Shown here one piece after another: positions 56,011-64,000 of a stretch of 64,000 nucleotides of DNA. The stretch comes from Gambelia wislizenii (lineage: Eukaryota > Chordata > Lepidosauria > Squamata > Crotaphytidae): assembly GCA_030847615.1 (NCBI GenBank), contig JAUMIR010000004.1, positions 223,323,501-223,387,500 of the forward strand, written 5' to 3'. Below the pieces are notes generated by a model that worked only from the letters and a program-made list of their open reading frames with translations, had not been told where the DNA came from and ran no database searches. A program made the position numbers and the translations under genes. Numbering within the stretch: the stretch's first letter is position 1; each line of letters opens with the position of its first letter.

Positions 56011-56120
56011 CTAAGCCAGCCTTCTTCAGATGGGTTGAACTATAGTTCCTATCCTTCCTAGCCAGTGAATTGTAATCCAGCCCATCTGAAGGGTCTAATG
56101 TTGGAGAAGGCTGGCTTAGG
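56011..56120. mobile_element. Degraded hAT-type fold-back MITE
   Basis: Inverted ends 'ctaagccagccttcttcaga' and, from the right, 'cctaagccagccttctccaa'. The inner part carries 'tatagttcctatccttccta'. Confidence 0.7.
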
Positions 56121-56581
56121 CAGCCTTACATACTCTGTGATAAAAATTGAGAGGGAAGTCACTTCTACTGATCTATGGGAAAACATTGTACATAATATTG
56201 CTTTCATACCATAGAGGGAAAGACTGAAAAAATGATAGCAAAATGAAAAACCCCACCCAATTCCTTCAGATTTTACAATTAGTTTTAAGGCCTTACTAGA
56301 AAAACATTGTTGTTGCTGAAGATGAAATTTTACAGAAAAGTGAGCTTGCCCGTTCTTTCTTGGTATTTGCCATGTGCCTGTAGACAGAAAGTAAAATATG
56401 AGGGACAATTGGTATGGTAATAATTATAGCAATCCTCTGGCTCCTCATACATTTCCTGATAGACTTTGTTCTTAACAATGTTTTCTACTGTGGTCTGTGA
56501 AATGTTGTACTTTTTAATTGAATTGGAACTTTCATTTGCAGAAATCCACCAAGAATCAATATTTTTTGTAATTTTTTATTT

Positions 56582-56619
56582 AATAAAGTTCCTTGGGTTC
56601 TTGTTAAATTAACAATAAA
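56582..56619 (+). terminator. GCNT2: Candidate GCNT2 polyadenylation signals
   Basis: Two AATAAA hexamers 32 bp apart (56582-56587, 56614-56619), about 1.4 kb after the stop codon, at a T-rich to A-rich transition. Transcript data would be needed to decide. Confidence 0.35.
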
Positions 56620-56640
56620 AAACACTGATCAAGCTGGCTC

Positions 56641-56862
56641 TACAGAAGTTCATTCACCTCGCCAACTTTTCAACAAGACAACTAGCTATGCATTTTAAGA
56701 ACAATGAGATTGCAGATATTAGAAATTATACTACTACCTTCTGTCAAAATGGCAATTCATATCACATAGCAGATTTAGTTTCCCCCACACCTTCAGATCA
56801 TTTGGCAACCCTAGATTGCTGCACAAATTTGTTGTGGGAATATGGATGTACTATCTTAATAA
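56641..56862. other. Downstream flank, nothing recognised
   Basis: No feature is supported. Confidence 0.35.
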
Positions 56863-57077
56863 TATAGGTTGCCTCTCATATCTGTGCGGGATACATTCCC
56901 AGACTTACCATGGATACATGAAACCATGGATAATAGCAATGAATTACTTCTGGCCAACTTCTGGTGGAAGCATACCATAGAATTGCATTGTAGAACCTAC
57001 CTAAGAGGACATATTTTTCAGATGTGGATAAGTGAAATTGTGGATACTGGTCCCATGTATACGGGGGTCAACCTATA
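56863..57077. mobile_element. Tc1-mariner/pogo-type MITE, TA target duplication
   Basis: A 211-bp element (56865-57075) between TA dinucleotides. Inverted ends: 'taggttgcctctcatatctg' on the left and 'taggttgacccccgtataca' from the right. It is internally related to 12838-13063 ('accatggataatagcaatga'-like). Confidence 0.78.
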
Positions 57078-57192
57078 TATCAAAGGATGAGGAATTGGTT
57101 ACACACAAATATCAGTGCCTATACCATTTGCTATAGAATAAAGCCACTGGCTCCCACATGAAAGTGTGGTGCTGCGAGAAAATGTTGATTTT

Positions 57193-57424
57193 GAGAGCCA
57201 GCCTGGTGTAGTGGTTTGAGAGTTGGATGATGACTCTGGAGACAAGGGTTTGAATCCCTGCTCAGCCATAGAAACCCAGCTTGGGCAAGTCACATTCTCT
57301 CAGCCTCAGAGGAAGGTAATGGCAAATCGCTTCTGAACAAATCTTGCCAAGAAAACCCTGTGATAGATTTGTCTTAGGGTTGCCATATTTTGGAAAAGAC
57401 TTGAAGGCATACAACAACAACATT
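57193..57424 (+). mobile_element. tRNA-derived SINE
   Basis: The tRNA-like head has an A box 'tggtgtagtggtttgag' (about 57208-57224) and a B box 'gggtttgaatccc' (57246-57258). The body is 'cattctctcagcctcagag' and the tail 'cttgccaagaaaaccctgtg', 'gacttgaaggcatacaacaa'. The tail is shared with the 5S-headed SINEs at 9.15 and 36.9 kb. Confidence 0.85.
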
Positions 57425-58278
57425 TTAAAAATCATTATGGTAGCAGGAACAGGAGTTGAGAAACTTTGATCCTCCTGATGTTTCAGACTTTAGCTCCTGG
57501 AAGCCCCAGGATGCGTGACCAGGTAAGGACTATTGAGGGGTGGGGGTGGTTCTGAAGGTCTCATGTGTCAGTACGTCAGCACTGTGTGAATCACAGGAAT
57601 ACTGACTGGTGTTCTAAGGCTGCAATATGGAGAATGAGCAAATGTTTTTAAATACACCACTCAAATAGGAGATGAAAGAGCCACAGTTGTTTTCTTCACC
57701 CTTTACCTTCAGTAATTGTGGGAGTGCATATGATTGCATGCAGAGGATATCATATTCAATAGCTGCCATTGCCTGGTAGACCCCCTGCTTAAAACCCTGG
57801 AGAGCCACTGGTAACCATTTTCACCTGCAAGTTAAATGGTTAACCTTTGGCACCTTGGGGGGCACATGCCAATAGAGGGGAGGCTGCAGAGTTTGGCGTG
57901 TGTGTGTGTGTGTGTGTGTGTGTGTCATAGTTTGGACTACAGCTTCTACAATCCTCCAGTTTGTTAGGCCACTGAGCAAGGTCACTGAGAAATTCTGGGC
58001 TGTGCAGTCTAAATAACAACAACAACTTTCTCAGGTTCTGGGACAGAACCACTGAAACTTTTTTACACACACGTTCAATGATGGCACTATATAAATAAAT
58101 GATAATAAGAAAGCACTATTATTCATACATATCTGCACACATCACACAAACATTCATTTTCATACTTCTCTTTTGCAAGTATTCTTAGTCACTTCTTCCC
58201 AGCTACTCTCAGCAAGTTGGTTTGGGTGGGGTGGGAGAACCTCCCATTAGAGCCAACGGGAGGCTTTTCGCCAAGTCT
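57425..58278. other. Downstream flank; (GT)n at 57896-57926
   Basis: A GT microsatellite at 57896-57926. No gene or clear transposon otherwise. Confidence 0.45.
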
Positions 58279-58824
58279 AATTGCAGGATCTGCTGGACTA
58301 TGTGACGAATGTTGCTGTCCTTGAGCAAGCAGGGATCACCAGCATTGAGGCCATGATATTGAGAACACAGCTGCACTGGGCAGGGCACGTTTCTAGGATG
58401 GAGGACCATCGCCTCCCCAAAATAGTACTCTACGGTGAACTCGCCACGGGTCAGCGTAAGAGGGGCGCTCCAAAAAAGTGATACAAGGACTCCCTGAAAC
58501 AACATCTCAGGCTTGGCCAAATTGATCACCAACAATGGTCCACCCTGGCTTCACATCAGGAGGCATGGAGACACACTACCCACAATGCTGCAGCCTTATT
58601 TGAGAATTCACGCCAAACAAGTCTCGAAGAGAAACGACAACGCAGAAAGAATCGCAATCTGGAAACATCACCCAAGGAGACCTTCTGCTGTGCTTTCTGC
58701 AACCGGACTTGTTTATCTCGGATTGGCCTTTTCAGTCATCAGCAGAAAATGCGGGATGAGCCCTTCCTGAATCTTCCATTTGGGAAGAAAAGCCAGAGAG
58801 AGAGAGAGAGAGAATTGCAGGATC
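58279..58824 (+). mobile_element. RTE-like LINE 3' end with 12-bp target duplication
   Basis: 58291-58812 is a 5'-truncated plus-strand copy from '[20 protein letters not shown]' to the 3' hairpin and AG tail. 'aattgcaggatc' flanks it at 58279-58290 and 58813-58824. A TGA at about 58480 and a shortened finger region break the frame. Its 3' hairpin has a swapped closing pair (CTTCC/GGAAG). Confidence 0.92.
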
Positions 58825-60216
58825 ATTAACCAATCATCGATGGCTCAATTGGGACAATTGCTCCAGACCCCTTTTTGGCTAGGGTCTCACTGGCAGAAGG
58901 AAAAGGTGTAGTTTGCTATCTTTTCTTCCCTAGTCGCTTCGTAAATATCCTGCTCTTTCTGTTATCAAAATTTTGTATGTTACCTAAATAAAAATGATCA
59001 GGCTGTTAGTTTCACTGAAACTGCAGGTTCACACAAGTTCATGCAAGATTTTTGTGTTGCTGACTATTGGACTTATTTATTTATTTGATTTCTGTGCCAT
59101 CATACCTAGAGTAGCTCATGCATATCCACAATAGGGCCCCTATTTTTGGAACTGCTCCAGGGCCCCAATCACCTTATTCTGACCTTTGTATGACAGCATT
59201 GTCTTTGTGGTTTAGTAGCATATAGGGAAAATAGGGGTTGCCAGATTTCAGGGCTTGGCCCTGAGTCTCCAGTTTTCATGCGTAATTGCCAGGCAGGAGA
59301 TAAGGATGCAAATTATCTAGTTTTGTTGGTCTTGAGGAAAGGACTCTGTGCAGATCATCCATTCAACTAGAAGAGCAGCAGCTTGCTACATTTTGCAAGG
59401 CTTTATTGAGTTGTTGCTGCAACTCGCAAAGATTCACCAGTGGGTCTATCTCTTTACTTAGCTTCCTCCTCTCCTCCCAGTTGCTGTAGTGCCAGGGCTC
59501 ACCCTCCATTCTGCTCTTTTGGCTAGAAGCAAGCTGGTTAGATTAAATGTTCCTCATCCTGTCTCCCTAAGTAATTGAGAAGGATCCCCTCATTTCACTT
59601 TGATCTGGGAACAGCCCTTCTAGGTTGGATTTCTGTCTTAATTTCCAAACAGGCATATATGTCCTCTGTGTGTTTATGTGCATGCATGTGTATCTGAATG
59701 ACCAGGTGTGAGCAATTGTGGTTTTTTAAATGCATAATGCATTAATAACATCCCTATGGGTTATCTCAGGTTTTGACTCGGAAATCTCAGGGCCCAGGAC
59801 GACGCTAAACTGGTGGCCCTAATGGGACATTTGTTCCCCACTATGGTGTTGACAGTACAGAGGCCCAGCTATTCACGTTATTATGGCCCCAAATCTGGAA
59901 TGTGATCTTGGTCACTACAGGCATCCTGTGATTCTATTGCCCCTTTCCAAAAGGTATTGTTTGCAATAAACAGCATGGGGGTGGAGAAAGGAGCAAGCTA
60001 ATTTGTTAAGGCTGAAAGACGGAATATCTTGAGATCCCTGTGATGTGCAGAACAGCTCTAAGTATTGTTACACATAAGTAAGTCCCAAATAATTGAATGG
60101 AACTTACTATTAAGTGTGTTTTAGGAGTAGCTTTGGGCTGTGATCCCCCCCCAAAAAAAAACTGAATAAGGAGGGAGCCTCAGACTCACTCTGAGTAAAT
60201 TATTCCAAGATACAGT
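58825..60216. other. Downstream flank, nothing recognised
   Basis: A TTTA-rich patch lies near 59072-59085. No gene or clear transposon in about 1.4 kb. Confidence 0.4.
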
Positions 60217-60441
60217 GCATCTACACTGTAGAAATAATGCAGTTTGACACCACTGTAACTGCCATGGTTCCATCTTACAGAATCGTGGGCTTTGTAGTTT
60301 TGTGAGGTATGAGCACTCTTTGGCAGAGAAGGTTAAAAGACCTTGTAAAACAATGACTATAAACCAGGAGTCGACTCTATAGGATGGAGCTACAACACTT
60401 AAAGTGGTGTCAAACAGCATTATTTCTACAGTGTGGATGAA
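60217..60441. mobile_element. hAT-like MITE
   Basis: Inverted ends 'catctacactgtagaaataa' and, from the right, 'catccacactgtagaaataa', with 'tgcagtttgacaccactgta' / 'tgctgtttgacaccacttta' inside. The centre has 'gggctttgtagttttgtgag'. Non-coding. Confidence 0.82.
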
Positions 60442-61549
60442 CCCATAGCCATGTCAGTCTGCTTCAGCATAAAAAGATATAAAGGAATCCTACACCAGAT
60501 TCGAAACAACTGAGAAAAAGCATTTTCTAGCATATGGATTCCAGTCTACTTCATCTGATACATTAAATGAATAATATGTTTAAGGATAATGCTTGTTAGT
60601 GCTTTGGTTTGGGCAGACATGCCCTTTAAAAATAAAATACCAAATAGGAAAAAAATACACAATTATAATTGCACAGAAGAGAAATCATAAACGAAACATA
60701 AATGATTCGCCTGTTGTACATATCTTATCAGATATTTTTTATTTTTTATTTATTTTTTTGCCTAGGCAGAAATTAGAGGAACACCATACTAGTGGAAAAT
60801 ATGGCAAGCAGTTAATAGTCTTATTTTCAAACTGCTAACAGCTGTGAGTTAGTTCATGTCACTGCTTTCTATTTTTAACTGCGCCTTTCCAGAGCAGTTT
60901 GACGCACACAAATTAGGCAGGTAGGTGAAGCTGTTTCTGCTGCTGTTTATCATCCTGGGAAATGCTGCACCTCTTTTATTTTTTGCTGTGAAAAATGAAA
61001 AGAAAGAAAGAAAGGACCAAATAACTGTATCTAGATAGATTCTAGAATGAACTGGCCATATACTCATGAAGAACTTGGCTGCCCCAAGAGCTGCTTGTAA
61101 TCGAGTTTTGTAATAATATCATAAGTTGTTTAATTCTGTTACAAAGGAAGGCTGCCAAGGAAATGTACATATAAAAGAACGTATGTTCTGAAAATGTCAT
61201 ATAAGTTCCTTTGACAGAAAGCTGGGTAGAAGTGAAAATAAAAATATTAATTTGCGTTAATTCATATTTATTTATATTTTAAGGAGGTAGTAACTAGCCT
61301 GAAAGGCTAGAGGGAATATGCCAGCTGTGCAATACAATGCCTTTCTCAAGGAAGTATGCATGTTCATTTGTTACTTTTCCTTGTAAATACCACAGGTACA
61401 AGGTTCATGGGTTGGTGCTATAACAATGGGTGTATCATCAATCATTTAGCAATGTGGTTGGGTGAGAAATGTCTTGTACATGATTCACAAGGCATTAAAT
61501 GGCTCAAAAGCAAAAGTCAAATGAGGTTACCTGCAAATGCTGTAACACA
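60442..61549. other. Downstream flank, nothing recognised
   Basis: AT-rich DNA, with a T-rich patch at 60735-60762. No gene is supported. Confidence 0.4.
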
Positions 61550-61679
61550 ACCATCTTCAACCTGGTGCCCTCCAGTCTAGAGGTTTTGGACTGCAGTTCC
61601 CATCATGTTCAAAGGCTATGGTGGCTGGGATTAAGGTGGTAGTCTATTACATCTGGAGGGCACCAGGCTGTGTATTGAA
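61550..61679. mobile_element. hAT-type fold-back MITE
   Basis: Ends 'ttcaacctggtgccctccag' and, from the right, 'atacacagcctggtgccctc'; inner arms 'ttggactgcagttcccatca'. Confidence 0.72.
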
Positions 61680-61820
61680 GCTGGTTAGCTTAAAAAGCAG
61701 GTAAAGCTGAGAGCTGATCCAAACCATCACAGTGTCAGTGAAAATTGTCACTGCAAACTATTGCTAAGAGTATTTGCATGAAAGGATTATAGCGGGGTGG
61801 GGTGTGGGGGTGTGAGGAAT
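61680..61820. other. Short unique stretch between MITEs
   Basis: It contains a GT/G-rich patch near 61795-61813. No feature is supported. Confidence 0.35.
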
Positions 61821-61945
61821 GTACAGCCTTCCAGATGTTGTTGAACTGCAATTCCCATCATCCCCTACCACTGGAGGTAGTGGCTAGGGCTGATAGGAGT
61901 TATAGTTCAACTTCATCTGGAGGGTCAAAAGCTCTCCACCCAGAG
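61821..61945. mobile_element. hAT-type fold-back MITE
   Basis: 'ccagatgttgttgaactgca' on the left and, from the right, 'ccagatgaagttgaactata', with 'attcccatcatcccctacca' inside. Second copy of the family within 400 bp. Confidence 0.75.
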
Positions 61946-61993
61946 TTATAGATTCTCTTTCTGACTTCTAGCACTTGAAAATCCTAAAACCAA

Positions 61994-62227
61994 TACAGTT
62001 GTCCCTCCATATCCACAGATTTGGTATCCATGGATTTAAGTATTCATGGCTTGAAAATATTCTTTAAAAAATAGTAATCCAAAAAGCAAACCTTGATTTT
62101 GCCATCTTATATAAGGGACACAATTTTGCTATGCCATTGCATATAATGGGACTTGAGTATTCACAGATTTTGGTATCCACAGGGGGTCCTGGAACCAAAC
62201 CCCAGTGAATATGAAGGGACAACTGTA
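61994..62227. mobile_element. Pogo/Tigger-type MITE, TA target duplication
   Basis: A 230-bp element (61996-62225) between TA dinucleotides with ends 'cagttgtccctccatatcc' and, from the right, 'cagttgtcccttcatattc'. 'ggtatccacagggggtcctg' near the right end resembles pogo/Tigger-type termini. Confidence 0.88.
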
Positions 62228-62436
62228 TATATTTCTTTCTTCAATGCAAAAAACTAATGAGTGTTTTCAGAACCTTAAAAACCATCAGTGTATCTGAAGT
62301 AGGTGGATAGCCATGAAAGCTCATGCTAAAATAAACTAATTAGGTTCAAAGGTACTCCTAGATCCCCTACCACACACACACATACACACACATACATGTC
62401 CCCCCCCCCTTTTCTTGTTAAAAAACAATTTGAGTT
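62228..62436. other. Short flank with CA and C runs
   Basis: A CA microsatellite at about 62372-62396 and a C run at 62400-62409. Confidence 0.6.
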
Positions 62437-62540
62437 CTCCCAGTGGCAGCTGGTGACTTCCACGTCAGTGGGGAGATGAATTCACTTCTGACTTTAGTCC
62501 AAACTTTAACTGAACTATCCAAGGTGCTAAACATAGAAAG
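62437..62540 (+). repeat. Unclassified interspersed repeat, copy 2
   Basis: 'ccacgtcagtggggagatga', 'tagtccaaactttaactgaa' and 'ctatccaaggtgctaaac' match blocks at 20836-20990. Confidence 0.45.
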
Positions 62541-62871
62541 CCAGTTAAAAGACATAGAAGCTACCAGCTGATACTGACTTCTCGCCCTACTCTGGCTGTA
62601 TCTCTAAGTGGGAAAGCTGGGCATAAAGTTGCCAGCTTCTCAGCTGATCCCTATGGCTGTCTCTTCATCAGCATCAACTCAACAGGTATGGCTAAGGTAA
62701 GAGGCAGGTCTAGGATCAGCAGCACCCAGTATGCTGCCAGGGCCCCAGTACTCTATTGCCATGTCCTGGGATTTGGGGAAGTTACTTTATTAGATTACAA
62801 CTCCTAGAAACACACACAGCCAGCACAATATTCTGAGAGCTATAATCCAAAATCCCAACAAGTTAACTCAT
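62541..62871. other. Downstream flank, nothing recognised
   Basis: No gene. 'ttagattacaactcctagaa' near 62790 may be a trace of a fold-back MITE. Confidence 0.35.
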
Positions 62872-63398
62872 AGAATCATAGAATTGCAGAGTTGGAAGAG
62901 ACCACGAGGGCCATCCAGTCCAACCCCCCTGCCACGCAGGAAATCACAATCAAAGCATCCCCGACAGATGGCCATCCAGCCTCTGTTTAAAGACCTCCAA
63001 GGAAGGAGACCCCACCACGCTCCGAGGGAGTGTGTTCCACTGCCGAACAGCTCTTACTGTCAAAAAGTTCCTCCTCATGTTGAGGTGGAATCTCTGTTCC
63101 TGGAGCTTGCACCCATTGCTCCGTGTTCCAGTCTCTGGAGCAGCAGAAAACAAGCCTGCTCCATCCTCAGCGTGACATCCCTTCAAATACTTAAACAGGG
63201 CTATCATATCGCCTCTAAACCATCTTTTTTCCAGGCTAAACATACCCAGCTCCCTAAGTCTCTCCTCATAAGGCATCGTTTCCAGACCTTTCACCATTTT
63301 AGTTGCCCTTCTCTGGACACGCTCCAATTTGTCAATATCCTTTCTGAATTGTGGTGCCCAGAACTGGACACAGTATTCTAAGTGAGGTCTGACCAAGG
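62872..63398 (-). mobile_element. CR1 LINE 3' fragment
   Basis: A minus-strand CR1 end from the tail 'atagaatcatagaattgcag' to the ORF2 C-terminus. The frame 63396-62950 is open for 148 codons ('[19 protein letters not shown]', '[16 protein letters not shown]', '[18 protein letters not shown]'). Very close to the copies at 35.2 and 7.4-7.9 kb. Confidence 0.92.
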
Positions 63399-63678
63399 CC
63401 CTGGGCTCCCCTTTAAAAGTATCTTCTTCAGCCCAGTAACCTTGACCATGTAAGTCTAGCAGCTAGTTTATAATTCCCATAATGCACCAAATCTGGCAAC
63501 GTTCCTGGCCAGCACAGAAAATCTAAAGTGAGAGCTCGATACAGCCCTCCAGTGTTTTTCTGCAGCATCTATGAGTCCTCCAGGTTCCATATGGAGGAGA
63601 TAATTATGACAACGATGCCCCAGCAGAGACCACCTTGCCCAGGGTCCTCTCCAGTGTGAAGATGACTCACAACTGAAC
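63399..63678. other. Downstream flank, nothing recognised
   Basis: No feature is supported. Confidence 0.35.
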
Positions 63679-63712
63679 ATAGAATCATAAAATCATAGAA
63701 TCATAGAATGTG
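63679..63712 (-). repeat. CR1-tail-like ATAGAATC repeats
   Basis: Four tandem units of 'catagaatcat' type without adjoining CR1 body: an extremely short CR1 end or an expanded tail microsatellite. Confidence 0.6.
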
Positions 63713-63734
63713 AACTGACTCTATAGTGTCAGGG

Positions 63735-63870
63735 CAGGAATGGGCAATGTGTGGTCCATCCCAGGTTTTTCTACTGCAGTTCCCATTGGCCCTAGCCAGC
63801 ATAGCCAAGGTTAAGTGATTATGGGAGCTGCAGTCCAGCAATACCTCACAAGCTAAGGTTCCCTGTCACC
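63735..63870. mobile_element. Degraded hAT-type fold-back MITE
   Basis: 'actgcagttcccattggccc' and, further right, 'gggagctgcagtccagcaat' are the inverted inner arms of the family seen at 61.8 kb. Confidence 0.6.
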
Positions 63871-64000
63871 CCATATGACAGTGACCAATCACAACAGCAG
63901 GAGGCACAAATAACACAATCTGCTTGGTTTGACTAACACCTGATGTAGAAAAGAACTACAGTAAAGAATTATTCTGGCATGAATCTGGAGCTTCCTAAAG

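Larger units (their letters stand above)
55198..56640 (+). other. GCNT2: Probable GCNT2 3' UTR
   Basis: Sequence after the stop codon. AATAAA hexamers occur at 55196-55201 (overlapping the stop), 56582-56587 and 56614-56619. The latter two are better placed for cleavage. A degraded fold-back MITE lies at 56011-56120. The extent of the UTR is inferred. Confidence 0.45.

Noticed and set aside
57193..57270. A tRNA gene (A and B boxes visible)
   Set aside because: No acceptor or anticodon stem of a working tRNA; it is the head of a SINE with a tail and other copies.

Overview
The window looks like nuclear DNA of a squamate reptile, probably a lizard. The evidence is one vertebrate gene (GCNT2) spread over about 41 kb, together with a repeat mix typical of squamates: young CR1 LINEs, L2, an RTE-like LINE with a C-terminal zinc finger, Sauria-type tRNA SINEs, 5S-derived SINEs, many hAT and pogo/mariner MITEs, a Penelope-like remnant and a DIRS retrotransposon. 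Genus cannot be told from the sequence alone.

The only host gene I can support is GCNT2 (I-branching beta-1,6-N-acetylglucosaminyltransferase) on the + strand. Exon 1 (14481-15480) is very GC-rich, lies in a CpG island (about 13.78-15.52 kb) and encodes the membrane anchor, the stem and most of the catalytic domain. Exon 2 (50164-50256, 93 bp) and exon 3 (55007-55197) finish the enzyme. The exons join in phase to give 427 residues. The 34.7-kb intron 1 has been inflated by transposons. No other first exon of the kind known from mammalian GCNT2 was seen; any others would lie upstream of the window.

Layout: 1-13.7 kb is intergenic, with an RTE-like LINE carrying an inverted 5' part (1.6-2.75 kb), an L2 fragment (3.7-5.1 kb) abutting the longest CR1 (5.1-7.9 kb), SINEs and MITEs. 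The CpG island and GCNT2 exon 1 span 13.8-15.5 kb. Intron 1 holds a CR1 fragment split by a fold-back hAT MITE (15.6-16.2 kb), a possible second DIRS leader (21.8-22.3 kb), a nearly intact 6.3-kb DIRS element (26.86-33.19 kb) and a nested stack of insertions (40.5-43.4 kb). Intron 2 (50.3-55.0 kb) holds an RTE-like LINE that contains a 76-bp piece of the DIRS right end. From 55.2 kb onward come the GCNT2 3' UTR and repeat-rich downstream DNA.

The most interesting content is (1) the DIRS element, with inverted terminal repeats, an internal complementary region that exactly joins both ends, open RT/RNase H and tyrosine-recombinase frames, and one TGA in its gag-like frame; (2) a short hammerhead-ribozyme-like motif within an inverted pair of Penelope-like terminal repeats near 43.2 kb; and (3) the DIRS end fragment at 51.5 kb, flanked by a 13-bp duplication that standard DIRS integration does not explain.
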